Assembly: GCA_964411985.1 (NCBI GenBank)
Contig: CAYPNF010000018.1
Coordinates: forward strand, 69,387 to 133,386
Direction: 5' to 3'
Length of the DNA: 64,000 bases
Source of the DNA: CAYPNF01 sp964411985
GTDB lineage: Bacteria > Verrucomicrobiota > Verrucomicrobiia > Limisphaerales > J093
The notes under the pieces are model-generated. The model did not search any database and was not told where the DNA came from. It worked only from the letters and a program-made list of their open reading frames with translations. Below, piece by piece: positions 56,294 through 64,000 of the stretch. The translations under genes and the position numbers were made by a program. The stretch's first letter is position 1; every line of letters starts with the position of its first letter.

Positions 56294-57241
56294 TCAGTCC
56301 CGAGAGATCACCCAGGTTTTGTCCGGGTTGTACTCGCTCATCGCTGCAGTGATTTCGGCCGTCTTGAGTCCCAGGTCCTTTTGATAGACACGGCCCTGCT
56401 GGTTTACGATGAAAGTCATGATGCCGGTTTCGCCGTATTCGGCGGGCCACGCTACCAGGGCGAAGCCCCCGATCATTTTTCCGTTGATGATGTAGTTGTA
56501 TTTTCCCAGCGGGGCTGCCTTGCCCTGGGAGGTGAGGATCTTGAAGAAGTATCCGTGGAACGGCTCCGGTTCCGCACCCTGCTCCCTGGGCTTTCGGTGA
56601 TAACCCTGAGCCTGCGCGTCGGCGACCAGCGGGCCGAGCGGACTGACTTCGCCGTCGAGATCCGATGGCCAGTAAAGCCCGTCCTTCTTGGCGGGAGTGC
56701 TGAGGAACTTCTGTGCGTACTCGAGCACCTCGTCCCCGTCGCGATCCTTCGAGGCGTATTCTCGCTGTGCCTGAACGTAGGCGCGCACTGACTGAAGGGT
56801 GAGACGTTCGTTCCGCCCAATGCGACGGTTAAACAGTTCCGTCTTGCCCGCCTCCGTATCGAACAACCACCGTCCCCCCTGCTTCACCAGCGGGACAGGG
56901 AAAGGCCAGGGATCGACGCCTATTTCAAGAATGCACTTAGAATCGGATTCTCGGACGACGCGGTGGGCCTGGTTGAACGCCAAGGTAAACTCCTTCAAGT
57001 CGCTGCTGGCCTGGACTCGATCGGGGTTTTGCAGATCCTGCGCCGCCGGGCCAAAAAGAGTCCGGAACGCGTTGGTATCCTGAGCTGAGGCAGCGGCCGC
57101 AAGGGCCGAAACCGCCTCTTCCGGAGTGGCGAAAGCCTTGCCGGTCTCCGCGGCGCTCATGGCAGGCAGTGCGCTCGCGACCAATGCCAGGCACAGCGTG
57201 CGCGCGGCCACAGATAGAAAGATCCGTTTTACGAAGTTCAT
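56294..57241 (-). CDS. Secreted DUF2950 family protein
   Basis: From ATG 57241 the protein has 315 residues with a signal peptide (MNFVKRIFLSVAARTLCLALVASALPAMSAAE). ATG 57268 and 57310 are upstream in-frame alternatives; the last would overlap the DUF3300 stop. The body matches DUF2950: FATPEEAVSALAAAA, then WLFDTEAGKTELFNRRIGRNERLT, YASKDRDGDEVLEYAQKFLS, and EPFHGYFFKILTSQG with the end KDLGLKTAEITAAMSEYNPDKTW. The function of the family is unknown; it is often next to DUF3300 genes, as here. It is probably co-transcribed from the DUF3300 gene upstream. Confidence 0.88.
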   Translation of the reverse strand: MNFVKRIFLSVAARTLCLALVASALPAMSAAETGKAFATPEEAVSALAAAASAQDTNAFRTLFGPAAQDLQNPDRVQASSDLKEFTLAFNQAHRVVRESDSKCILEIGVDPWPFPVPLVKQGGRWLFDTEAGKTELFNRRIGRNERLTLQSVRAYVQAQREYASKDRDGDEVLEYAQKFLSTPAKKDGLYWPSDLDGEVSPLGPLVADAQAQGYHRKPREQGAEPEPFHGYFFKILTSQGKAAPLGKYNYIINGKMIGGFALVAWPAEYGETGIMTFIVNQQGRVYQKDLGLKTAEITAAMSEYNPDKTWVISRD

Positions 57242-57306
57242 AGGATAATGAATGGAGAAGGTCCTCATGTTAGCCAAGAAAGAGACTTGTATCACTGGAG
57301 CAGAGT

Positions 57307-58548
57307 TCATCGTCCCCTCCCTCCTCCTCCGCCGCCGCGGCCAGCGCCGCCGCCACCACCACTGCTGCGGCTTGACGCGCCACGGGTGCTATCCGCTTTC
57401 GCGCTGGAACCGCCGCTGGAACCACCGAAGGCGCCGCCCGAGGCGGACGGACTGGGCCTTGCCGGTGAAGCGCCAGCTTTCGCCTGTGAAGGACCGGCGC
57501 TGGCTGAAGGCGCAGGGCGGGAGGCGGAGGTATTGCCAGCGGATGGCCGAGCGCCAGCACCGGCGGTCGAAGGAGAGGCGCGATTGGCTGCACTCGGCTG
57601 TGCTGACGGCCCGGCACCGCCGGAACTGTAGCCCCGTGCTTGCTTGCTCGCAGACGACGTCGACGGGCTGCCGCTCTTGCTCATCCGGGCCTGATCGGGC
57701 TGCCACTTCTGTCCGCCTGCCGATGATGCACTAGCGCTGGTGTTGCGGTTGACGTTCGAGTTCCGGTTGACGTTCTTGTTAACGTCAATGTCCACGTTCA
57801 CACTGCCACCGTGGTAGCAGCCGCCGTGGTGCCAGTCGCAGTTGTTGGCGATGATGGCGCCGACGGCGACGCCGGCGGCGAAGGAGACAACTGGCGGCGG
57901 ACCCACGTAAGCCGGCGGAGGCGGGTAATAGACGACGGCTGGGTTGTACGTTGGCACATAGACCACCTGCGGATTGGAGGGTTGAATCTGGACGATCGTA
58001 TTGGTCACGACCACCACCTGCTGCTCGATCGTCTTCTCGATGACCACGTTGGTGACCGTCACGATTTGCTGCGGCGAGGTCTTGAGCGTGCCCACAGTCT
58101 GGGCCTTCGCCCGCATGGACTGCATCGCATCCATCAGGTCCTTGTCCTGCGCCAGGAATGCCTCGCCGAGTTCCATCGTCCAAGGGAGATCATCGTTCAT
58201 CTTCTTAATCACCTCTGGGACGCGGGCCACGGCCTTCACGTTGGTGTCCCACTGCTGCTCGTCCAGCTTGGCCAGGTTATTCGTGTCGGCCACGAACCGC
58301 GCCGCCTGGACAATCTCCAAAGGATAGACTGACGCTGGCAGGATGGTGGCAATGAGTGGGTCAGGATAGAGCGCGATGGGGGCGACCAGTTTCTCCAAGT
58401 CTGCCGCACTGCGCTTAACTGGGGCGGCGGGCGGCGGGGCCGGTGTGGCGGCCGGCGGGGCCTGGGTATCAGGCGGAGCTTGACCCACTGCACACGCAGC
58501 GAGAGTCAAACTCAGCGTCAAGAGCAAGGATTGGGTTTTCATGGTCAT
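57307..58548 (-). CDS. DUF3300 lipoprotein with low-complexity tail
   Basis: The 413-residue protein begins with a lipoprotein signal ending LAAC (Cys19). Residues about 45-240 match DUF3300: EKLVAPIALYPDPLIATILPAS, TMELGEAFLAQDKDLMDAMQSMR and VVYVPTYNPAVVYYPPP. A hydrophobic glycine/alanine stretch and a His/Cys-rich patch (NNCDWHHGGCYHGG) follow, which could bind metal. Residues about 265-413 are low-complexity: Asn-rich repeats (NVNRNSNVNRN), then Ser/Ala/Pro and Gly/Arg-rich sequence. The strong strand bias of composition in this tail creates open frames in other frames, which are not genes. The function is unknown; the pair DUF3300-DUF2950 recurs in bacteria. Confidence 0.9.
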   Translation of the reverse strand: MTMKTQSLLLTLSLTLAACAVGQAPPDTQAPPAATPAPPPAAPVKRSAADLEKLVAPIALYPDPLIATILPASVYPLEIVQAARFVADTNNLAKLDEQQWDTNVKAVARVPEVIKKMNDDLPWTMELGEAFLAQDKDLMDAMQSMRAKAQTVGTLKTSPQQIVTVTNVVIEKTIEQQVVVVTNTIVQIQPSNPQVVYVPTYNPAVVYYPPPPAYVGPPPVVSFAAGVAVGAIIANNCDWHHGGCYHGGSVNVDIDVNKNVNRNSNVNRNTSASASSAGGQKWQPDQARMSKSGSPSTSSASKQARGYSSGGAGPSAQPSAANRASPSTAGAGARPSAGNTSASRPAPSASAGPSQAKAGASPARPSPSASGGAFGGSSGGSSAKADSTRGASSRSSGGGGGAGRGGGGGGRGR

Positions 58549-58632
58549 GTCTGTTGGGTGGTGGTGTCGCTAGAGCGAAAGGGGGCGGACGTAAGCCCGC
58601 CATAGATGGGCGGGGTATTGCATGGTGCGTTC

Positions 58633-59391
58633 TTAGAAATGAAACGTTAGGCCGACTTGCGGCCCTTGGCTGAGCATGTCGTACTTGAATCGGCTGGCGC
58701 CACTACCGGTTTCGTAGTCCACGTAAAGCCAGCGGTAGCCCGCTTGGAGCGATCCCCATTTGGCGAACTGCCAGCCAAAGTACGGAAAGGCCTGCCAGGT
58801 CAGGTCGGAGCCTGCGCCGAAGCCGCCGACGTCGCCCCGTACGTGGAAGCTAAAGCCCTTTCCCAGCGGCAGTCGCAGGTTTGTACCCACAATAGGATCC
58901 CACCAGTCTTGGGTGCCGGTCGGGATGCGCGGCGTGGGCAGGATGCCCGGCCCGAGGATTTCACCACTAATGTTGTTGTAGCGAGTACCCGCCAGCGCCT
59001 CGAAGTACTTTGAGACCCGGTAACTGACGGTCGGCTCCACCATCCACTGGTCCAGCTCCGCGGTCACTCCGTTTTTCGAACCTTGCAGCCCCATGTAGAG
59101 AACGTCCGTGGTGAGTGCCCAGCGGTCGTAGCCCAGGCGCAGTGTGCCCATGGCGCCGAATTCCAGATTGTCCCAAATCTTGTCGAATCCGACGTCTACG
59201 TCGGCGTTGACCGGGCCGATGCCAATATCGCCGGACATGCCGACCGCCAGGCCGTAGAGTGACGCGTCGAAGGTCCATTTGCTCGGCTCGCCCGCACTGG
59301 CGTCTGGCGGAGCTAGCAGAGCGGTCGCGAGGAGTCCCAATAGAACTGTGTCTTTCATGGTTGCGCTGGATTCTCTTGGTTTCATGGTCAT
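58633..59391 (-). CDS. Outer-membrane beta-barrel protein
   Basis: The 252-residue protein starts at an ATG that overlaps the DUF2254 stop (ATGA at 59388-59391); ATG 59358 is an alternative that opens the signal peptide (MKDTVLLGLLATALLAPPDASAGE). The rest has alternating amphipathic strands (WTFDASLYGLAVGMSGDIG, FSFHVRGDVGGFG, AFPYFGWQFAKW, LQAGYRWLYVDYETG) and ends in a terminal Phe (GLTFHF), the outer-membrane barrel signature. It resembles OmpW/YfaZ-like small barrels of unknown function. The 84 bases after it carry only a short GC-rich hairpin. Confidence 0.82.
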   Translation of the reverse strand: MTMKPRESSATMKDTVLLGLLATALLAPPDASAGEPSKWTFDASLYGLAVGMSGDIGIGPVNADVDVGFDKIWDNLEFGAMGTLRLGYDRWALTTDVLYMGLQGSKNGVTAELDQWMVEPTVSYRVSKYFEALAGTRYNNISGEILGPGILPTPRIPTGTQDWWDPIVGTNLRLPLGKGFSFHVRGDVGGFGAGSDLTWQAFPYFGWQFAKWGSLQAGYRWLYVDYETGSGASRFKYDMLSQGPQVGLTFHF

Positions 59392-60686
59392 TGCAGGCTT
59401 GGTTCAGGAACCTTGTCCTCGGAGTGGTTTCCACCCACTCCCTGCATGTCGCTAATATTTGCCAGGGCCTGATCTTCGGGCTCGGGAAAGAATCGGCCAG
59501 CCGAACGCTGCAGGAGCCTCAGTTCGCCCCGTAGAAGTAAATTACGCTCAGGCGGCAGGACGTCAATCAGGTTTTCCAGCATGGCGCGCAGGCGGCGGGC
59601 CACTTGGATGCTCGTGCCACCGAAATGCCGGATTTCCGTAACGGCCAGGCAGACGAAATCCTCCCAATCGGGCGTCCGATAGACCAACCGAAGCGCGCCG
59701 GTCCGGTCATGGGCCACCCCCTCGTCCAGGTGCCGCTCCCCCACACTGCGCAGGAGGTGGTGAATCTGATCAATCGCCATGACGGCGGTGGTGGGATCGT
59801 TGATCGCCGGGGACAACCCCTTGGAGGCGACGTCCACGATAATCCGAAAAGCGAAAGCAGGGTCCTGCTCCACGGTCCTTTCCTGGCCCAAGGCGACCGA
59901 TTGACAAAGCGACGCTGCCGGGGGAGCGCCTTGTCCTCCAAAGATGCGAAAGAGCGGGCTGCCGGCCGCGACGAAATCCCCCACCTGGGGCACCAACTCG
60001 ATGACACACCCCGCCGCCTGCGCCAAGGCCACCAGCCCTTCGGGGTCGAACGCCAGGAACACTCCATCGGTCGGGCTCACAATCGTGCAGGCAGGCGTGC
60101 CACTTGGGGCGCTGGCAGGAGCCCGGGCCGGATCCGGCGGGCCCGAAAGACGCCGAGGATAGACTCTTTCGATCTCCTTGTGTCCCAGCCGAGCCACGAC
60201 TCGCAAGGCCCCGCTCGGACGCAACGACTTGCCCACGTGGTCAATCAGAAACAGGAAAGCGCCAATACTGAGCAGACAGAGGTAGCCGGCCAGAAACGGA
60301 GTGATGGCGGGTACCGAGGATTGGATGCGCACGAGGACGGCCAGCGTGAAGGTGAAGGTGAAGGCAAAGAGGGTCAGGGCGAACCGGATCACACGGTCCC
60401 GGAAGACGACGCCGATGATCCGTGGGCTAAACTGTGCGCTGGCCAGTTGCACCACCAGCAACAGGCTGGAAGACAGGAAGACGATGAAAGTCAGCATGGA
60501 CCCGGCCAGGGTGCTAAACAAGGCCAGGGCCGCGGCCGGGTCTGCACCGGATTTCCAGCCGGCACGCTGCTCGATCCAGTGGAGACAGAGGACCGACGAC
60601 AGCCCCGCCGCCATGCCGAATACCGGCAGAAGCCAGATGGAATCCCGGATGTAGTTCCTTAGCTTGTAGCGTTGGAGCCAGGTCAT
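59388..60686 (-). CDS. DUF2254 inner-membrane protein
   Basis: The 432-residue protein has about four transmembrane helices in the first 170 residues (IRDSIWLLPVFGMAAGL, LAGSMLTFIVFLSSSLLLVVQLAS, FALTLFAFTFTFTLAV, AGYLCLLSIGAFLFLI) and a soluble C-terminal part. QFSPRIIGVVFRD and DVASKGLSPAINDPTTAVMAIDQIHHLL are typical of DUF2254. The function of the family is not known. The length is normal. It is followed with translational overlap by the outer-membrane barrel gene, and preceded by the SulP gene on the same strand (61-base gap with short GTGATC repeats). Confidence 0.9.
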   Translation of the reverse strand: MTWLQRYKLRNYIRDSIWLLPVFGMAAGLSSVLCLHWIEQRAGWKSGADPAAALALFSTLAGSMLTFIVFLSSSLLLVVQLASAQFSPRIIGVVFRDRVIRFALTLFAFTFTFTLAVLVRIQSSVPAITPFLAGYLCLLSIGAFLFLIDHVGKSLRPSGALRVVARLGHKEIERVYPRRLSGPPDPARAPASAPSGTPACTIVSPTDGVFLAFDPEGLVALAQAAGCVIELVPQVGDFVAAGSPLFRIFGGQGAPPAASLCQSVALGQERTVEQDPAFAFRIIVDVASKGLSPAINDPTTAVMAIDQIHHLLRSVGERHLDEGVAHDRTGALRLVYRTPDWEDFVCLAVTEIRHFGGTSIQVARRLRAMLENLIDVLPPERNLLLRGELRLLQRSAGRFFPEPEDQALANISDMQGVGGNHSEDKVPEPSLQ

Positions 60687-60746
60687 GGTAAGGGAGAGTG
60701 ATGGGTGGTCTGTAATCGGTCTCAGTTAGTGATCGGTAATCAGTGA

Positions 60747-62504
60747 TCAGATCTTTGGAGCCTGGCGAAATGCCTGAGCCGCGTGTCGGTTGGTCGGATA
60801 GAACCGCTCTGGGTCAATCAGCTCCATTAGATCATACCGCTCAAGCCACGAGCGGAAGGCCCGGTCGGCGCGGCTGACGGCGAAGGTGATATTCCGCTTC
60901 TTCAGCAGGTTGATCGCTTGACGCAGAACCCCCGCACCGGTCGTGTCCACGTCCACCATCGCCTGTGCGTCCAGCACGAACCACCGGACCGGGGTGGGCG
61001 CCTGGCTGACCAGCCGCTCGACCTCGTCCAGGAACAGGGTCGCGTTGGCGAAGTAGAGCGGAGCGCCGAAGCGGTAGACCATCAGGCCGGAAGAACCGGC
61101 GGCCTGCCCGCCCTCCGCAGGAAGGAAGTGACTGCCATCGGGTGCTTCCACAAGCGCCGCAGTTTCCGGATGGGACGCCCGCCGGATTACGTCGATGACC
61201 GAAAGAAGAAAGGCGATCATGACGGCACGCAAAGGACCCAGCGCCAGTACGCTCAGCAGGCAGACCGTGGCGATCCAGAATTCTGAACGGCGCATCCGCC
61301 ACAGTTCTTGAAATTCGTGAACTTCAATCAGCGACAGCACCGCATTGGCGACGATCCCGGCCAGGGCCGCATTCGGCAGGTAGGCCAGGAATTTGGTGAA
61401 GAAAAGCATCACCACGGCGATGGTCCCGGCTGCCACCAGACTGGGCAACTGGCTGCGCGCGCCCGAGGCATCCATGGCCGCCGAGCGGGAGGGACTGTTG
61501 CCTGTGAGCAGGGATCCGGTGAAGGCGGCGGCTAGGTTGGCCGCACCGTAGGCGAACAACATCTGGTCGCCATCGGCCTTGTAACCATATTTGTTGCTGT
61601 AGCTGCGAACCACCAGCAGGCCTTCGCACAGGAGAATGGCCACGATGGCCAGGGCGCCCGGCAGGAGCCGCAGGTAGTCGGCCAGCGGGATCGTGGGCAG
61701 GGTCAGCGCCGGGAGTCCCGAGGGGACCGCATTGCCGAGCACGCCGACGCCCTTCGTCGGAAGGTCGAGCATCGCGACGAGGGTGGTCAGGAGCACCAAG
61801 GCCACCAGCGCCCCGGGGATTTTAGGGGCGTACCGCTTCATCAGGCGGACGATCAGGAAGGCGCCCACGCCGATCGCCACCGAGTAGAGGTTAGCTTGAG
61901 GAATGGAGTGGATCAGGGCCAGGACCTCCACGAAGTAACCCTCGGTATTCACCGAGGACGCCATGTTTTCCTTGAGGTGCTCCGCCGCCGCCAGCAGGCC
62001 CGACGTGGCGTCGCTCACATGGGGGGCAGCGAGGATCTTCCGGACCTGGTTGGTGAACACCTCGAGGCCGAGCCCGGTGATGAAGCCCGCCATCACGGCG
62101 CGCGAGAGGAAGTTGGCGAGGAACGCCAGTCGGAAGATCCAGAAGAGGAAGAACAGCAGCGCGCAGACCACGGCCAGCGCCAGGGCGTACTGCAGGCGCA
62201 GCGGATCCCCAGGCGCCGCAAAGCCGACCAAAGCTGCCCCGACCAGGGTGGCCATGGAGGCGTCGGGACTGGTGACCAGGTGGCGCGAACTGGCGAGCAG
62301 GGCGAAGACCACCAGCGGGATGATGGCCGCGTAGAGCCCGGCGGCCGGGGGCAGACCGGCCACCTGTGCGTAGCCGATGTTCAGCGGGATCATCAAAGCC
62401 GCCAGCGTGACGCCCGCCATGGCTTCCCGCGGGACGTCGGCCAGCGTGATCCCCCGCAGGCCCGCGAACGGGCGGGGCCAGCGGATCTTGGAGAGAATAC
62501 TCAT
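60747..62504 (-). CDS. SulP family anion transporter with STAS domain
   Basis: The 585-residue protein has an N-terminal membrane domain with the SulP opening ALMIPLNIGYAQVAGLPPAAGLYAAIIP, followed by SSRHLVTSPDASMATLVGAAL, and the NSPSRSAAMDASGARSQLPSLVAAG strand of the anion site. A C-terminal STAS domain (about 450-575) has WFVLDAQAMVDVDTTGAGVLRQ. SulP proteins move sulfate, bicarbonate or other anions. Given two secreted sulfatases in the same block, sulfate uptake is plausible but not shown. The gene ends 60 bases before the DUF2254 start. Confidence 0.95.
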   Translation of the reverse strand: MSILSKIRWPRPFAGLRGITLADVPREAMAGVTLAALMIPLNIGYAQVAGLPPAAGLYAAIIPLVVFALLASSRHLVTSPDASMATLVGAALVGFAAPGDPLRLQYALALAVVCALLFFLFWIFRLAFLANFLSRAVMAGFITGLGLEVFTNQVRKILAAPHVSDATSGLLAAAEHLKENMASSVNTEGYFVEVLALIHSIPQANLYSVAIGVGAFLIVRLMKRYAPKIPGALVALVLLTTLVAMLDLPTKGVGVLGNAVPSGLPALTLPTIPLADYLRLLPGALAIVAILLCEGLLVVRSYSNKYGYKADGDQMLFAYGAANLAAAFTGSLLTGNSPSRSAAMDASGARSQLPSLVAAGTIAVVMLFFTKFLAYLPNAALAGIVANAVLSLIEVHEFQELWRMRRSEFWIATVCLLSVLALGPLRAVMIAFLLSVIDVIRRASHPETAALVEAPDGSHFLPAEGGQAAGSSGLMVYRFGAPLYFANATLFLDEVERLVSQAPTPVRWFVLDAQAMVDVDTTGAGVLRQAINLLKKRNITFAVSRADRAFRSWLERYDLMELIDPERFYPTNRHAAQAFRQAPKI

Positions 62505-62773
62505 AGTAAGGTCTGGGATTTAGCGGAGGATTGAGGTTCTGAACAGGAGGTAGCGGAGAAAGCGGAGAACCGACTTCCGGACACCTCTGCTGGCTCTGCT
62601 CTCTCCTGTTCAATCATATTCTTCATTTGTGAAACAGCAAGGCCGGCCCCGCGCCCCAGATCCAGCCGTTCTCCGTCGGCTTGACCAGCGACAGAAAGAA
62701 ACTCTGCAAAGTGTCCGCCAGGCCAGACTGGCTGGACGTGCCGACGATATCGCATTGTTCATGGTTGACCGTT
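62505..62773. other. Intergenic region with purine-rich repeats and an inverted repeat
   Basis: The sequence AGCGGAG occurs three times (62522, 62552 and 62561), and GAACAGGAG (62541-62549) is inverted as CTCCTGTTC (62603-62611). Such purine-rich spacers recur in genomes of this group, but I cannot show that here. No gene is supported in this stretch. Confidence 0.4.
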
Positions 62774-63676
62774 TCATTTCGGTCCTTGCATGGGAAGTCC
62801 TGCTGCACCTCCGTCAACGGTTTTACCGGCCTCTTTGGCGAATATCTTGGCGCCAATAGCCGCGAGGACGACCGACCACAAAGTCCACATGACGGTCATC
62901 ACCACGATGCGCGGGTCCCCGTTCGGAATGGCCAGAGCCGCCGCCAACACCGCCGCGACGTTCCGGGTGCCCATCCCCAGTGCCATGACACTTCGCTGAC
63001 TCTGTTTCATGCCGAAGCCGAAGCGATACGTGATGAATCCCATCCCGACCATGAACAAAGTCATGGAGAGCAGGGCGAGTTCGCCGGCCGTGTTGAGCAT
63101 CCCCCGGCCGTAGATCACCAGGCACCAGAGGATCGTCAGCAGTGTGGAGAGTAGAGCCAGGCCCTTGACTGCCGGGAAGATCTTGGTTGCCCCGGTGTCG
63201 CTGTAATATCGGATCACCGCTCCGATCGTCAGCGGCAGGAGGATGGTCAGGAGGAGCGGTTTCGCGAGCGCCCAGGTGCTGATCGTCAACCCGCGGATTA
63301 ACAGGGGTGCCATCAATGGCATCAACACCACCGTGCCGACCGCTACCAGCGGTATCAGGGCTCCCGCGAAGCCCATGTCTCCCCGGGCCTTTCCTACCAT
63401 CTGCTGGAGAAACGGCGCGCAGGGCGCCAGGCTGGCGAGGAGCACCACGATGACGTAGGGCTCCTCCAAAGGAAGAACTCGGGTGATAAGATAGCCGAAC
63501 GCCGGCCCCAAAACCCAGCCCCACACGAAGATCAGCGCCAGGGCTTTCTTATTCCGTAACGCCACGACAACCTCGGACATCCTGACTTGCAGGCCCATGG
63601 CCGCCAGGTTTGAGACGGTGAAGAGGAACACCAAAGGGCCGAAGGTGCTCTGAAGGAACTTCATAACAGCTTCCAC
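62774..63676 (-). CDS. Bile acid:sodium symporter (BASS) family transporter
   Basis: GTG 63676 is chosen because AAAGGAGGGG sits 4 bases upstream; ATG 63664 would leave that site too far away. The 300-residue product is an integral membrane protein with about nine helices (LVFLFTVSNLAAMGLQVRMS, ALIFVWGWVLGPAFGYLITRV, YVIVVLLASLAPCAPFLQQMVGKARGD and others). The segment LASLAPCAPFLQQMVGKA and GMGTRNVAAVLAAAL fit the BASS family, which includes transporters for bile acids, keto acids and other organic anions. The substrate is unknown. It is in a different transcription unit from SulP, 269 bases upstream of it. Confidence 0.85.
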   Translation of the reverse strand: MEAVMKFLQSTFGPLVFLFTVSNLAAMGLQVRMSEVVVALRNKKALALIFVWGWVLGPAFGYLITRVLPLEEPYVIVVLLASLAPCAPFLQQMVGKARGDMGFAGALIPLVAVGTVVLMPLMAPLLIRGLTISTWALAKPLLLTILLPLTIGAVIRYYSDTGATKIFPAVKGLALLSTLLTILWCLVIYGRGMLNTAGELALLSMTLFMVGMGFITYRFGFGMKQSQRSVMALGMGTRNVAAVLAAALAIPNGDPRIVVMTVMWTLWSVVLAAIGAKIFAKEAGKTVDGGAAGLPMQGPK

Positions 63677-63680
63677 AGTT

Positions 63681-63690
63681 CCCCTCCTTT
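63681..63690 (-). promoter_or_regulatory. Strong ribosome binding site AAAGGAGGGG that fixes a GTG start
   Basis: The minus-strand sequence AAAGGAGGGG has its AGGAGG core 6 bases upstream of GTG 63676 but 18 bases from ATG 63664. This is the best Shine-Dalgarno match I saw in the window and argues for the GTG start of the BASS gene. Confidence 0.65.
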
Positions 63691-63739
63691 CAAGCAAGAC
63701 GATGCTGTTGTCATAATTCTTTGCATACGGAGCCTCTCG

Positions 63740-64000
63740 TCACTTCGATTCTGCAATGGTCCGCATGGCTCGTGAGAGCATGCCGCCCGCGATGTTCTTG
63801 GCCTTGAATCCGTTCTGTAGCAGGATGCGCGTCGCGTAGTAGGCCCGCTGGGCCGAACGGCAGATGACGTGGATCTCGCGGTCACGGGGCAGTTCGCTCA
63901 GACGGCTGCGGAGTTGCGGCAACGGGATGTTGACCGCGCCCGGAACGTTCTCCAGGACCAGTTCCGCTGGCATGCGCACATCCAGCAGGAATGCGCCGTC
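63740..64000 (-). CDS. C-terminal rhodanese domain of a protein cut by the window edge
   Basis: The frame is open to the right edge. The visible 86 residues form the second half of a rhodanese domain: GAFLLDVRMPAEL, VPGAVNIPLPQLRSRLSELP and CRSAQRAYYATRIL with the active-site cysteine of CRSAQR. GFKAKNIAGGM closes the domain. The sequence most resembles the rhodanese tail of CoA-disulfide reductase/NADH oxidase fusions, where it transfers sulfane sulfur, but the upstream part is not visible, so a stand-alone rhodanese is equally possible. Confidence 0.85.
   Translation of the reverse strand, partial: DGAFLLDVRMPAELVLENVPGAVNIPLPQLRSRLSELPRDREIHVICRSAQRAYYATRILLQNGFKAKNIAGGMLSRAMRTIAESK

Noticed and set aside
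58596..58614. CCCGCC/GGCGGG hairpin after the outer-membrane barrel gene
   Set aside because: Only 6 bp in a GC-rich spacer and not followed by T residues; too weak to call a terminator.
62501..62755. 84-codon minus-strand frame in the gap before the SulP gene
   Set aside because: It spans purine-rich repeats and an inverted repeat and has no family resemblance.
1..64000. CRISPR arrays, tRNA or rRNA genes, insertion sequences
   Set aside because: No regularly spaced repeats, no rRNA-like stretches and no transposase genes were seen; the repeats found are remnants of locus genes.

Overview
The window is a high-GC bacterial segment built from two functionally different blocks. The content suggests a PVC-superphylum bacterium, with Verrucomicrobiota the best guess and Kiritimatiellota, Lentisphaerota or Planctomycetota possible. 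The reasons are Tat-tagged sugar enzymes, many parallel beta-helix proteins, uroporphyrinogen-decarboxylase-like proteins beside polysaccharide enzymes, formylglycine sulfatases, no SusC/SusD pair and weak Shine-Dalgarno sites. This is inferred from gene content only; there is no rRNA or marker gene here.

Block 1 (1-37812, all plus strand) is a dense polysaccharide-utilisation locus. In order it carries the end of a heparinase-like protein, a URO-D-like methyltransferase, a sugar-porter MFS transporter, a full heparinase-like protein, a beta-helix protein, a GH2 hydrolase, a tandem VOC protein, a LamG protein, two pectate-lyase-type lipoproteins, a GH28-like protein, a large beta-helix protein, a Tat-exported polysaccharide pyruvyl transferase homologue, a LamG-GH29 fucosidase, a 1142-residue secreted protein of unknown family, a TIM-barrel isomerase-like protein, a secreted FAD oxidoreductase, an SGNH-GH29 fusion, another beta-helix protein and a second URO-D-like protein. 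Many genes touch or overlap by ATGA, so they are probably co-transcribed. The set fits breakdown of a fucose-containing, probably acylated and methylated acidic polysaccharide outside the cytoplasm, followed by uptake through the MFS porter.

Block 1 also contains a graveyard. At least five short segments between 21.0 and 34.8 kb are remnants of second copies of genes in the same locus. Several keep both gene ends and have lost the middle, and some keep the ATGA stop/start coupling to the neighbour. This is the most unusual feature of the window and implies repeated duplication, shuffling and internal deletion.

Block 2 (37867-64000, all minus strand) is mostly regulatory, envelope and transport genes: a response regulator fused to an AlbA-type DNA-binding domain, an MGH1/GH63-like glucosidase, a MetA-pathway-type outer-membrane protein, two sulfatases, an ABM-fold monooxygenase, a GAF-AAA-Fis sigma-54 activator, a large hybrid histidine kinase, a run of secreted proteins of poorly known families (DUF2959, Spy-like, DUF2950, DUF3300), an outer-membrane beta-barrel, a DUF2254 membrane protein, a SulP anion transporter, a BASS-family transporter and the end of a rhodanese-domain protein. 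A clear intrinsic terminator separates the DUF2959 gene from the histidine kinase, and a perfect 20-bp palindrome with satellite half-sites lies upstream of the monooxygenase gene.
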